A stretch of DNA of 64,000 nucleotides from WYZ-LMO2 sp040514265 (GTDB taxonomy: Archaea; Halobacteriota; Archaeoglobi; Archaeoglobales; Archaeoglobaceae), in NCBI GenBank assembly GCA_040514265.1, contig JBEVCD010000017.1:1-64000 (forward strand), read 5' to 3'. The notes below the pieces were generated by a model. The model had not been told where the DNA came from and searched no databases. It was given only the letters and a program-made list of their open reading frames with translations. The position numbers were made by a program, and so were the translations under genes. The stretch's first letter is position 1, and each line of letters opens with the position of its first letter. Shown one piece after another: positions 47,897 through 55,939 of the stretch.

Positions 47897-48616
47897 TTGT
47901 TCCCGCAGAAGTCGATCGTGTGGCTGAAGGTCGGCAGCTACTTCGAAAGAGACGAAGCCTCAGCCGTAGCCTCGAAGCTCAGCGAGTGCGGAGCGAGGGT
48001 CGAGGTTAAGGGATCGATAGAGTGGGACTTGGAAGAAAAAAGCTTCAAAAAGTGCAGACTTAGCGAACTGGAGGGAGATGAAAGACGGAAGTGGGAAGAG
48101 TACTGCGAGATCCTAAGGGAGCTTCTGGCGAACGGTTTGAGCGGCAGAGAACTCGAGAGAGAGTTCGCTATCCGGCTTTTCGGTGAGAGAGCCCTCGAAC
48201 TCGACCCGCTGGAAGACCCGGACCTCGCAGTTGAAGTTCTGAAAGCCCTATTCGACCTCCACACGTTTCTCAGCGCTAACGGGATAGACTTTTTCGAGGG
48301 CGGTGTTTTGCCAGAAGATCCAGAGGTCGTGATTGAAGGAGAGGGTGAGAGAGTTTACATGGTCGTCTTCTTTCCGGTCTGGGAGGTCTTCGTCGAACCC
48401 GTAAGCCTCCTTAGACTCAAATCCGGCATCGAGGGAGAAGAGGGAGTTGCTCTGGAAGTCTTCTCGACAATCGTGGCGAGTGCTCTCTTTAACGAGGGGA
48501 TGGAAGCTTCCGGATACATCGACGGCGAGGGTTTCAGCGTCGTCTACGACGGGAGCGAAGTCGTGGAGGAGCTGCTCAGATACTTGGAGAAGTCCGGATA
48601 CGTAAGGAGGAGATGA
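47897..48616 (+). CDS. Hypothetical acidic protein
   Basis: The protein is about 239 residues, strongly acidic, starting near SIVWLKVGSYFERDEASAVAS. The start is uncertain: TTG 47897 and GTG 47918 are both possible, and an ATG at 47825 would overlap the divergent dapL start. The early segment resembles SPOR-like or ferredoxin-like alpha/beta repeats that handle paired values (ASKLSECGARVEVKG), but I cannot assign a family. It is coupled to DUF531 and kptA by four- and 13-base overlaps, hinting at RNA biology. Confidence 0.6.
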   Translation: MFPQKSIVWLKVGSYFERDEASAVASKLSECGARVEVKGSIEWDLEEKSFKKCRLSELEGDERRKWEEYCEILRELLANGLSGRELEREFAIRLFGERALELDPLEDPDLAVEVLKALFDLHTFLSANGIDFFEGGVLPEDPEVVIEGEGERVYMVVFFPVWEVFVEPVSLLRLKSGIEGEEGVALEVFSTIVASALFNEGMEASGYIDGEGFSVVYDGSEVVEELLRYLEKSGYVRRR

Positions 48617-49113
48617 TAGTCCTCTGCCTCGTGAACACCTACGACAAGCTCAAGCTTCATGAAGCGCACCTCAGGGCGATAGCGAGGGCTTCGGCTCTCT
48701 GCTACGCCTTCGGATTTCACCTCGCGCTTCTCGACTTTCCGTTCTGGAAAAAACCGAGCGAAGTAATAGAGGAAGTTGCAAACTACACGACGATCGGCGA
48801 CGGTAACTACATAAGGGAGCTCGAAGGTAGACTTCACATCGTGGACAAGATACCCGCCCACTTCGGGGAGGTGATAGCAACGACGCCGAACCCCGACAGA
48901 AAGAAGGCTATCGACGCATCCAGACTCAGCTCGCTGCGATCCGCAACATTTTTAATAGGGCTCGGGAGAAGGGGTCTCCCGAAAGAGTTGCTGGAGGCTG
49001 CGAGATATCACCTCGATGTAACACAGCGCGGCGTGAGTCTGGAAACCTGCACGGCTATGGGTGCCATAGCCATGCTGATAGCGACGAAGGTGGTGGGACT
49101 TTGGAGGAGGTGA
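48613..49113 (+). CDS. DUF531 family protein
   Basis: This 166-residue archaeal protein starts MIVLCLVNTYDKLKLHEAHL and has LIGLGRRGLPKELLEAARYHLDVT followed by GVSLETCTAMGAIAML. The late glycine-rich loop and C-terminal helix recall SPOUT RNA methyltransferases, which is my inference. The DUF has no settled function. It sits directly before kptA with a 13-base overlap. Confidence 0.8.
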   Translation: MIVLCLVNTYDKLKLHEAHLRAIARASALCYAFGFHLALLDFPFWKKPSEVIEEVANYTTIGDGNYIRELEGRLHIVDKIPAHFGEVIATTPNPDRKKAIDASRLSSLRSATFLIGLGRRGLPKELLEAARYHLDVTQRGVSLETCTAMGAIAMLIATKVVGLWRR

Positions 49114-49739
49114 GGTTCTGCCCGGAGCACGGATTTTACAGAGGCGAGAGCTGCGAGTGCGGCAGGGTGGGGGAGAAGATACTAGACAGGGAGAAGGTCG
49201 AAAAGCTCGGCAGGCTGATGTCCGGCATACTCCGTCACTTCCCCCACAAGTTCGGGCTGGAGATGGACGAGAACGGGTGGGTCAACTTCGAATCGCTCGT
49301 AAGGATCGTCAAGAAGAGGTACAGGTGGGCTGACCGCTGGGTTGTGAAGGCTATAGTCTACAGCGACAAGAAGGGGAGATACGAGATAAGGGGGGACAAG
49401 ATAAGAGCCAGATACGGTCACAGCGTGGAAGTAAGACTCGAAGACATGCCCGAAGCTACGGAGGACGTGCTATACTACGGAACGAGTGAGGAGGAAGCGC
49501 ACAGAATACTCGAAGTCGGCATAAAGCCCGTCCGGCAGACTTTCGTCCATCTCTCCACGTCGATCGAAAGGAGCCTTGAAGTCGCTCTGCTGCGGACGGA
49601 CAAACCGATAATTCTTGAAATAGATGCTAAGAGGGCAAGAGAGGACGGAATAAGGATAATAAAAGCCAACGATGCGATCGCACTTGCGAAGGAAATTCCG
49701 CCCAAGTACATAAGAAGGATCGTTCAGTACTCGTCGTAG
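49101..49739 (+). CDS. kptA: tRNA 2'-phosphotransferase
   Basis: KptA removes 2'-phosphate from RNA with NAD, giving ADP-ribose cyclic phosphate. The 212-residue protein has an N-terminal zinc ribbon (RFCPEHGFYRGESCECG), then GRLMSGILRHFPHKFGLEMDENGWVNFESL, the H-bearing ARYGHSV, LYYGTSEEEAHRIL, and TFVHLSTSIERSLEVALLR. Starts at TTG 49101, with GGTGGGAC just upstream inside DUF531. Archaeal tRNAs lack a known 2'-phosphate splicing step, so its physiological target here is unclear. It overlaps the convergent zinc-ribbon gene by 16 bp. Confidence 0.92.
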   Translation: MEEVRFCPEHGFYRGESCECGRVGEKILDREKVEKLGRLMSGILRHFPHKFGLEMDENGWVNFESLVRIVKKRYRWADRWVVKAIVYSDKKGRYEIRGDKIRARYGHSVEVRLEDMPEATEDVLYYGTSEEEAHRILEVGIKPVRQTFVHLSTSIERSLEVALLRTDKPIILEIDAKRAREDGIRIIKANDAIALAKEIPPKYIRRIVQYSS

Positions 49740-49972
49740 TCGTACTCTTCCTCTTCCTCCTCGAACTCCTCTTCGAGTTCCTCCTCCTCTTCCTCTTCGT
49801 ATCTTTCGAGCGCCTCCAAATCGAACTCCTCGTTCGTTTCGAGGAGTAACAGCTTCCCGTTTTCGTAGAGCATCCTCGAACCGCAGAGGTTGCAAGAGAT
49901 TTCCAGACCCTCGTAAAGATCCGTTATTTCTATTTCCTCTCCACAGTTCGGACATCTTATTATTTTCGCCAT
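49724..49972 (-). CDS. Zinc-ribbon protein with polyglutamate tail
   Basis: The 82-residue protein has an N-terminal zinc ribbon (IRCPNCGEEIEITDLYEG, then SCNLCGSRMLYENG) and a C-terminal 30-residue tail made almost only of glutamate, tyrosine and aspartate, ending YDYDEY. The ribbon recalls LysW-type carrier proteins, but the LysW signature end EDWGE is missing. A TATA-like GGATTTAAATTTTG lies about 30 bp upstream. Function is unknown. An acidic nucleic-acid mimic or protein-binding tail is possible. Confidence 0.75.
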   Translation of the reverse strand: MAKIIRCPNCGEEIEITDLYEGLEISCNLCGSRMLYENGKLLLLETNEEFDLEALERYEEEEEEELEEEFEEEEEEYDYDEY

Positions 49973-50047
49973 AATTCGCGTTTCGTCCTTTGACCGGATT
50001 TAAATTTTGTGATGTTAAGCGCTTCGCAATAAAAATTAAAGTTAAAA

Positions 50048-51895
50048 CTACTCGCCGTAAACGGACTGATAAACGAGTTCGATTACGTCCATCACCTGAA
50101 TTCTGTCGTCGAGCTTCTCGGTCTTCACGCCGTCTTCGAGCATTATCATGCAGAACGGGCACGCGACGGCTAGTATCTCAGCGCCGGTAGCTGCCGCCTC
50201 TCTGGCTCTTATGTTGTTCGGTCTGTCCTCTCCGGGATACTCTCTCACGAGGTTTCCTCCACCGGCACCGCAGCAGAAGCTGCGTTCCCTGTTCCTCGGC
50301 ATTTCGACGAGCTCGATTCCCGGAATCGCTTTCAGTATCTCCCTCGGAAGGTCGTATATTCCGTTGTATCGTCCGAGGTAGCAGGGATCGTGGTACGTGA
50401 CCTTCTTGTTTACAGGGTGCTTCAGCTGCAGCTTTCCGCTCTTTATCGCGTCGTATATGACTTCGAGTATGAACCTCACCTCGTAACCCTCGTACTCGTT
50501 CGCGAACGTGTTGTAGCAGTGCGGCGAAGTGGCTATTATCTTCTGCACGCCGTACTTCTCGAACGTCTGGACGTTCTCCTCCTTCAGCAGCTCGAACAGA
50601 CCCTCTTCTCCGACTCTCCGCACGTCGTTTCCGCAGCACCCCTCTTCTCTGCCGAGGATCGCGTAGTTCACCCCTATGTCGTTCAGAAGCCTCACGAGCT
50701 TCTTCGTCACCTGAACGTTTCTGTTGTCGAAGCTGTGCGCACAGCCGACGAACCACAGCCACTCGAACTCTGGGTTGTCCTTTACGGTCATCACCTCAAC
50801 GCTCTTCGCCCACTGATCCCTCTTGAACCTTCCCTCGCCCCACGGGTTCTTCTGCTTTTGAATATTGTTCAGGAGGTCTCTTATGTCCGGCGGAGCTTCG
50901 CCCGCCTCGATTATTCCCCTCCTGATCTCACCGATTATCTCCATCTGCTCCACGTAAACGGGGCAGACTTCCATGCAGGCTCTGCACGTCGTGCAAGCCC
51001 AGACTGCCTCCTCGTCGAGCACGGCGTCAACGAGTAAGACGTCCTCGCCGATCTTTTTTTCGAGCCTCCTTATGTTCTGCATCAGGAACATCGGATTCAG
51101 CGTCGTGCCGGAGTTGGCAGCTGGGCATATGTCCTGGCACCTTCCGCACCGCATGCAGGAGAGGCTCGCAAGCAGGTCTCGCCTCGTGAGGTCCTTGGGC
51201 GTCAACGCTCCGACGTAGTCCTCGCCGGCGAGAGGTCTCATGACGCCAGGCTTCCTCTCGCTCCTCGTGTAGACGTTTATCGGGGCTGCGAATATGTGCA
51301 GAAGTTTCGTATACGGGACGATCGCTATGAAAGCGAGGATCAAACCGGCGTGCAGGAACCAGAGGATGTAAGAAGCTTCTTCGAGGTCGCTGAACCTCAC
51401 GAACTCCTTCAGAACGAAACCGGCTAGCGCTGCGGCTATGAATATCAGGAGCACAGCGTCATCATCTTTTGCGTGCTCGTACTTCCTCGCAAACCTGCTC
51501 GGGCGTAGCAAGTACCTGTTCACAGCCGCTATCGCCAAGCCTGCGAGGATCATGACGGCTGCGATCGTCATAGCGTACTTCAGAGTGAGGTAGCTAACTC
51601 TGAAAACGTCCGGAACGACGACTCCTACTGTGAAGATCAAAATGGAGACCAAGATCACTATCGTTCCCCAGAGGAAGAGGAAATGCGACAGCCACATCTT
51701 GGGCTCTCTTTCGAGCAGCCTGATAAGCAGCAAGGCATCTCTGATTACGTACCAGAGCCTTCTCGTTGCGTTACTCGTCCTGTCCTCTCCGCTCCTGCCG
51801 ATCGACACGAACTTCCACTTCTGCCACACTCCGCGTGCGAAGATGGCGATGGCGACGAAGAACGCCACAAGATACGCGACCGCGACCGCGTTCAT
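50048..51895 (-). CDS. Fused cytochrome b/HdrD-type reductase (DsrM-DsrK-like)
   Basis: The 615-residue protein has an N-terminal membrane part with about five helices (first 200 residues, histidines such as H71, H182 and H200 as possible heme ligands), resembling NarI/DsrM. It then has two [4Fe-4S] motifs (CMRCGRCQDICP at 247-258, CTTCRACMEVCP at 301-312) and two CCG cysteine-rich domains (GREEGCCGNDVRR, RSFCCGAGGGN) as in HdrD/DsrK. CCG domains of this kind hold a noncubane cluster that reduces disulfides. Fused versions also occur in ETF:menaquinone oxidoreductases. It is the last gene of a six-gene complex operon. Confidence 0.85.
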   Translation of the reverse strand: MNAVAVAYLVAFFVAIAIFARGVWQKWKFVSIGRSGEDRTSNATRRLWYVIRDALLLIRLLEREPKMWLSHFLFLWGTIVILVSILIFTVGVVVPDVFRVSYLTLKYAMTIAAVMILAGLAIAAVNRYLLRPSRFARKYEHAKDDDAVLLIFIAAALAGFVLKEFVRFSDLEEASYILWFLHAGLILAFIAIVPYTKLLHIFAAPINVYTRSERKPGVMRPLAGEDYVGALTPKDLTRRDLLASLSCMRCGRCQDICPAANSGTTLNPMFLMQNIRRLEKKIGEDVLLVDAVLDEEAVWACTTCRACMEVCPVYVEQMEIIGEIRRGIIEAGEAPPDIRDLLNNIQKQKNPWGEGRFKRDQWAKSVEVMTVKDNPEFEWLWFVGCAHSFDNRNVQVTKKLVRLLNDIGVNYAILGREEGCCGNDVRRVGEEGLFELLKEENVQTFEKYGVQKIIATSPHCYNTFANEYEGYEVRFILEVIYDAIKSGKLQLKHPVNKKVTYHDPCYLGRYNGIYDLPREILKAIPGIELVEMPRNRERSFCCGAGGGNLVREYPGEDRPNNIRAREAAATGAEILAVACPFCMIMLEDGVKTEKLDDRIQVMDVIELVYQSVYGE

Positions 51896-52287
51896 CTTTC
51901 AACACCTCCCGCTAGATCGGCTTTGCTGTGAATTGCGAGGACATCGGCGTGGCAGTCCTGACAGCTGTGGACGACCATCGCATCGCTACCGTGGCATGTG
52001 TAACACACAACCTCGCCTTTCGGTATCTCAACTCCCGGCGGGGCGCCGTGGCAGAGAGGTGTGAGGGGGTCTTCGACATGGCATTCCCTGCAGTCGAAGG
52101 AGTGTATCGGATGCACGTCGGCGCCGTGGCAATCGTAGCAGATGCCGAAACTGTGAGATGGATACTCGTCAGCTCTCGTGTGACAGTTCAGACAGTTAAG
52201 CTCGTATCTAATCTTTTCCCCGCTCGAAAATGCGTACGCGATCACGGGAAAGAGTAGTATTGGAATTAGAACGATGATCCACCTCAT
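51892..52287 (-). CDS. Pentaheme cytochrome c, exported
   Basis: The 131-residue protein has a signal peptide (MRWIIVLIPILLFPVIAYA) and five CXXCH motifs: CLNCH, CYDCH, CRECH, CYTCH and CQDCH. A further isolated CH lies in TPLCHGAPPG. It resembles small DsrJ-like or NapC/NrfH-associated cytochromes but is not a clear member of either. It overlaps both neighbours by four bases, so it belongs to the same complex as the HdrD fusion. Confidence 0.82.
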   Translation of the reverse strand: MRWIIVLIPILLFPVIAYAFSSGEKIRYELNCLNCHTRADEYPSHSFGICYDCHGADVHPIHSFDCRECHVEDPLTPLCHGAPPGVEIPKGEVVCYTCHGSDAMVVHSCQDCHADVLAIHSKADLAGGVER

Positions 52288-52610
52288 CTTCCTCCCTCCA
52301 CGTATTTGTTTGCCGAGTCCTCATGAATGCTCCTCACATCGCCATGACAGAGCGTGCAACCGTAGTTCGGCTCGTGTATGCTGACGAGGTTCGTCTCGTG
52401 ACATTCGGAACATTCGCCTATCGGTCTGCCTACGTCCGGGTGTTTTTCCACGTAGTGGCACGTAAGGCAGTCAGCTTCTGTGTGGGCTGCGTACTCCTTC
52501 GCAAGCTGGTGACAGTCGCAGCTCCCGAGCTCTACGACTCTGACTTCTTCAACCTTCTGAACGCAACCGAAGAGTGCGAGCACGAGGAGCAGGAGTAGAA
52601 TCCGTTTCAT
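52284..52610 (-). CDS. Multiheme cytochrome c lipoprotein
   Basis: The 108-residue protein starts MKRILLLLLVLALFGC, a lipoprotein-type signal with the cysteine at residue 16. Three canonical heme motifs follow (CLTCH, CSECH, CTLCH). An earlier SCDCH has only one residue between the cysteines, so it is either an unusual heme site or a metal-binding site. ATG 52610 was chosen because upstream codons would precede the signal peptide. It lies between the two other cytochromes of the operon. Confidence 0.78.
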   Translation of the reverse strand: MKRILLLLLVLALFGCVQKVEEVRVVELGSCDCHQLAKEYAAHTEADCLTCHYVEKHPDVGRPIGECSECHETNLVSIHEPNYGCTLCHGDVRSIHEDSANKYVEGGR

Positions 52611-52620
52611 CGACACCACC

Positions 52621-53019
52621 TCAGGAGTGCGGATCGTGACAGACGGTACAGTATATTCCCGCATGGTGCCCTTCGCCGACCGTGGCTACGTTCCTGCCCT
52701 CGACGTCGAGGTGGCAGTTGAGGCAGAACCCCCTCGATTTGTCCACGATCACACTTCCTTTACCCTCGGCATGCTCCATCCCCGCGCCGTGGCAAGCTTC
52801 GCACTGAACCGTCGAGTGGATCCTCATCTCTCCGACGTTCGCATGGCACTCCATGCAGACGCTCGAATCCGCGAACTTCACACTTCTCGCGATCTCCTTC
52901 TCCAGCCACGCGTTCTTACTGCTCTCCACTACCTTAGGACTAACAGCGAAGGCGTAGACGTAGAGGGTCGCGAAGACGATCGCGGCGAAGATCGTCACGA
53001 TAACGATCTTTTCCTTCAT
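52621..53019 (-). CDS. Tetraheme cytochrome c with N-terminal anchor
   Basis: The 132-residue protein has an N-terminal hydrophobic helix (VIVTIFAAIVFATLYVYAFA) with no obvious cleavage site, then four CXXCH motifs: CMECH, CEACH, CLNCH and CTVCH. The layout of anchor plus heme domain recalls DsrJ, which in sulfate reducers has three hemes. It lies directly after the exported ferredoxin gene. Confidence 0.82.
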   Translation of the reverse strand: MKEKIVIVTIFAAIVFATLYVYAFAVSPKVVESSKNAWLEKEIARSVKFADSSVCMECHANVGEMRIHSTVQCEACHGAGMEHAEGKGSVIVDKSRGFCLNCHLDVEGRNVATVGEGHHAGIYCTVCHDPHS

Positions 53020-53027
53020 AGCACCAC

Positions 53028-53738
53028 CTACTCGACGACCGTATCGAGGTTAACGTAAACAACCCTCGGGAAAGTTCCGAGCTCGGGCTTGAGGACGCTG
53101 ACACGCTTTCCGTTCGTCATATCCTCTATCTCAGAAGCTCTGCCGAATACTCTGGCACCTGTGGGACACGCGAGAACGCAAGCCGGTTTGAGCCCCCTCT
53201 TTATGCGGTGGTAGCAGAAGGTGCACTTGTCCGTCACCCGCTGCTCCGGATGCACGAAGGTTGCGCCGTAGGGGCAGGCTACGATGCAGTACTTGCAGCC
53301 TATGCACGTATCCTTGTCCACGAGCACCACACCCTCTTTCGTGTAGAACCTTGCGTAAACGGGGCAGACGTTTACGCATGGAGCGTTAGCGCAGTGGTTG
53401 CAGAGCTTCGGAACGTAGAACGTCTTTTTCCCCTCACTCAACCTCCTCCACTCCCTGCTGAGGAACGGGTTTTCGTCGGTGCTCAGCACGACTTTCTCCA
53501 TCCTCGGCGGCAGGTCTCTCTCGACGACGTATCCCTCTATCCACGTCCGCGAGAACTTGAAGTCCATCGGAACGTCGTTCTCGATCTTGCACGCGATGAC
53601 GCAGTTCCCGCAGCCTATGCACTTGGAAACGTCGATGAGCATCGCGTAACCGTCGCTTTCGTAGCCAGCACCGGCTTTCGAGATTACGGCTAGCGGTGTC
53701 GCGGAAGCTAGCAGTTTGAGGAAGTCGCGCCTCTTCAC
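53028..53738 (-). CDS. Tat-exported [4Fe-4S] ferredoxin subunit (DsrO/NrfC-like)
   Basis: The 236-residue protein starts MKRRDFLKLLASATPLAV, a twin-arginine signal, and is therefore predicted outside the cytoplasm. Four clusters are indicated: CIGCGNCVIACK, CNHCANAPCVNVCP, CIGCKYCIVACP, and CTFC with CVLACP. This is the electron-transfer subunit family of DmsB/NrfC/DsrO. It overlaps the NrfD-type gene by four bases, the usual pairing in such complexes. Confidence 0.9.
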   Translation of the reverse strand: MKRRDFLKLLASATPLAVISKAGAGYESDGYAMLIDVSKCIGCGNCVIACKIENDVPMDFKFSRTWIEGYVVERDLPPRMEKVVLSTDENPFLSREWRRLSEGKKTFYVPKLCNHCANAPCVNVCPVYARFYTKEGVVLVDKDTCIGCKYCIVACPYGATFVHPEQRVTDKCTFCYHRIKRGLKPACVLACPTGARVFGRASEIEDMTNGKRVSVLKPELGTFPRVVYVNLDTVVE

Positions 53739-54934
53739 GCTTCCACCTCCACCGGAAGCAGCTTGTAGAGCACGTAGTAAAGCAGGACGCTGAGAGCCAG
53801 GAAGCCAGTTGTGGCTATCACCTCGAAGGGATGATAAGCAGCCTCAAGGCTCAAGCCGGTAATGAGCTTCACAAGTTGTCCCCCGAGGACGAAGTCGAAC
53901 CTGCTGACGAACATTCCGATCAGCGCAAGCAGCGATGCAAAGAAGACTCCAGCTGTTTTCCTTCCGATTTGCGGCGTCGCAAGCATTATCAGAGGCAGTA
54001 GCATGCCGATGAAGACTTCAAAGAACCAGAAGTTGAAGCCGAATACTGCGAGGAAAGCCTCGTAGCTCTCCCTAGAAAGTAGGGCGGAGTTCGGATAGGC
54101 TTTGACTATGTACCTCCACCCCGTGAAGAGGGCCGCAACAACGAGTGCGAAGCCGAGGATGAACCTCAGGGTCTGCAAAGCTTCGTACCTCTCCCCTTCG
54201 ATTTTTCTACCCCTCAGCCAGTCGGCGAGTGTTACGCCGATGACGCCTATCGAAGCACCGGAGACGATGGCTGTGAGGAGCATGTACACCGGCGTCATCG
54301 CATCGTGCCAGAGGGGCAGGTAGTTCAGCGCGAACAGTGCACCGAGGTTGCTAGTCGATATGCAGCCGACGGACACGGCGAAAAAGCTCGCGACCCTCTC
54401 GAACTCGATCGATCCACTGACCTTCGGAACCGTTAGAATCCTCGCTATCGCCCCTCTGATGCCACCTGATTCCCTAAGCTTCGCGAGGTCCTCGTAAAAG
54501 AGGAGCCACGCCTCGACGATCAAGAACAGAAAGTAAACTGTGTAGAACATTATCATCCAGAACATCGCGCTCGAAACGTTCACGTGCCCCAGAAAGGCGT
54601 AGTGAGCTCTCGGAACCTGCTCGACGTCCATCGCTATGGCAACAAGACCGACAACGATTGTGACGATTGCCATCAGCACGAGCTCTTTAAGAATCGGTTC
54701 GAGCTTCGTGTAGCCGAGGCTACCGATCGCGGCGATGATGCAGAGTCCGGTTGTGGACACGACGAGGAATACGTAGACCGCTACGAGGCTCCGCCACGGC
54801 ATACCTTCGGCGGATTCGAAGGGTTCGACGGGCATTAGCGGTTTAGTGTGCATCTGCAGAACCCCGAGTGCTCCGATGACTGTAAGGGCAACGAGAACCG
54901 TCACGGCAACGGCTTCTCTCGCCTTCAGAGACAT
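53735..54934 (-). CDS. NrfD/PsrC-type membrane quinone subunit (DsrP-like)
   Basis: This 399-residue protein has about ten membrane helices and no cofactor motifs, as in NrfD, PsrC and DsrP, which exchange electrons between menaquinol and an exported ferredoxin. It is the first gene of the operon. The ATG at 54934 directly follows GGGGGTG. A TTG at 54943 is an alternative, and an AATTTAAAAAC element lies about 30 bp further upstream. Confidence 0.88.
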   Translation of the reverse strand: MSLKAREAVAVTVLVALTVIGALGVLQMHTKPLMPVEPFESAEGMPWRSLVAVYVFLVVSTTGLCIIAAIGSLGYTKLEPILKELVLMAIVTIVVGLVAIAMDVEQVPRAHYAFLGHVNVSSAMFWMIMFYTVYFLFLIVEAWLLFYEDLAKLRESGGIRGAIARILTVPKVSGSIEFERVASFFAVSVGCISTSNLGALFALNYLPLWHDAMTPVYMLLTAIVSGASIGVIGVTLADWLRGRKIEGERYEALQTLRFILGFALVVAALFTGWRYIVKAYPNSALLSRESYEAFLAVFGFNFWFFEVFIGMLLPLIMLATPQIGRKTAGVFFASLLALIGMFVSRFDFVLGGQLVKLITGLSLEAAYHPFEVIATTGFLALSVLLYYVLYKLLPVEVEA

Positions 54935-55045
54935 CACCCCCAACGACAGCGAGCCTGAAGAAAGTTTTTAAATTTTTTTGAAAAGCAATGATGACCGTCA
55001 CACGGGAAAAGTAAAAGTTTTAAAAAATAGCGAACAAACTGGCGT

Positions 55046-55849
55046 ATGCTGATAACCCAGCAGCACGACGGAGTTGAGTGTGTCAGAGTGGGAACGGAAG
55101 TTCAAGGCAGGGTTCTGCACTGGGTCTACCTTTACTACTACCGGGGTCTTATAATCGACGCCGGCTGCCCCAACGTTGCTTCTGAAGTCTTCGAACACTT
55201 CAGGGGCAGGGAAGTGAAAGCTGTCCTCATCACCCACTACCACGAGGACCACATAGGTGCCGTAAACCTGCTCAAGAGACTCGCGAAGGTATACGTGCCG
55301 CCCAAGTCGCTGGAAGTTCTCAGAAATCCGCCGGACATTCCGCAGTACCGGAAGATAGTCTGGGGTCAGCCGGAGCCAGTAGATGATGTGGAGGTCGCGG
55401 ATTATCGCATGACCTTCGGCGACGTGGAGGTCCTCAGAGTGGACACTCCCGGTCACAGCTTCGACCACGTGAGCTACCTGATCGACGACAGACTGTTCTG
55501 CGGAGACCTCGTCGTCAGTGCCTCGCAGATGGTTTGCATGAGAGAAGAGAACCTCCTTGAGGTGATAAACTCCCTCGAGAAGGTTCTGGAGTACGACTTC
55601 AGCTTCGCCTACACGGGCGTCGGTGTGGCGAGCAGAGAGGACGTCGTCGAATACCTCGAATACCTCAGAGGTTTGAAGGCGAAGGCTGAAAAGCTATACT
55701 CAGAAGGAAAAACTGTGGAGGAGATCGTAAAAGAGCTCTTCCCGAATCCGACGGAAAAAGTCATGCTCATGGAGCTCGTGAGCGAGAAGGAGTGGGCTCG
55801 CGAAAACATGGTTCGCTCGCTGCTGGGCCTGGGATTTCAGAATGCTTAA
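55046..55849 (+). CDS. Metallo-beta-lactamase-fold hydrolase
   Basis: The 267-residue protein has the zinc motif THYHEDHIGAVNLL (HxHxDH variant), then TPGHSFDHVSYLI and the Asp ligand FCGDLVVSAS. The C-terminal 80 residues form a helical cap typical of the lactamase-B/LACTB2-like group. Substrate is not evident. The gene stands alone, divergent from the respiratory operon and convergent with ppsA. Confidence 0.88.
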   Translation: MLITQQHDGVECVRVGTEVQGRVLHWVYLYYYRGLIIDAGCPNVASEVFEHFRGREVKAVLITHYHEDHIGAVNLLKRLAKVYVPPKSLEVLRNPPDIPQYRKIVWGQPEPVDDVEVADYRMTFGDVEVLRVDTPGHSFDHVSYLIDDRLFCGDLVVSASQMVCMREENLLEVINSLEKVLEYDFSFAYTGVGVASREDVVEYLEYLRGLKAKAEKLYSEGKTVEEIVKELFPNPTEKVMLMELVSEKEWARENMVRSLLGLGFQNA

Positions 55850-55913
55850 AAGTTTTACACGGCTCGACTTTTAGCTACAGCAAACAAAAAATATAGGGAC
55901 GTCGGCGGTCTGA

Positions 55914-55934
55914 TGCTGGGTCACGCAGCCAGCA
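55914..55934 (-). terminator. Hairpin after ppsA
   Basis: TGCTGG and CCAGCA pair around a 9-base loop, beginning six bases after the ppsA stop on the minus strand. A T-rich run (TATATTTTTTG) follows about 30 bases later. It may stabilise or end the ppsA transcript. Confidence 0.3.
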
Positions 55935-55939
55935 CGTGA

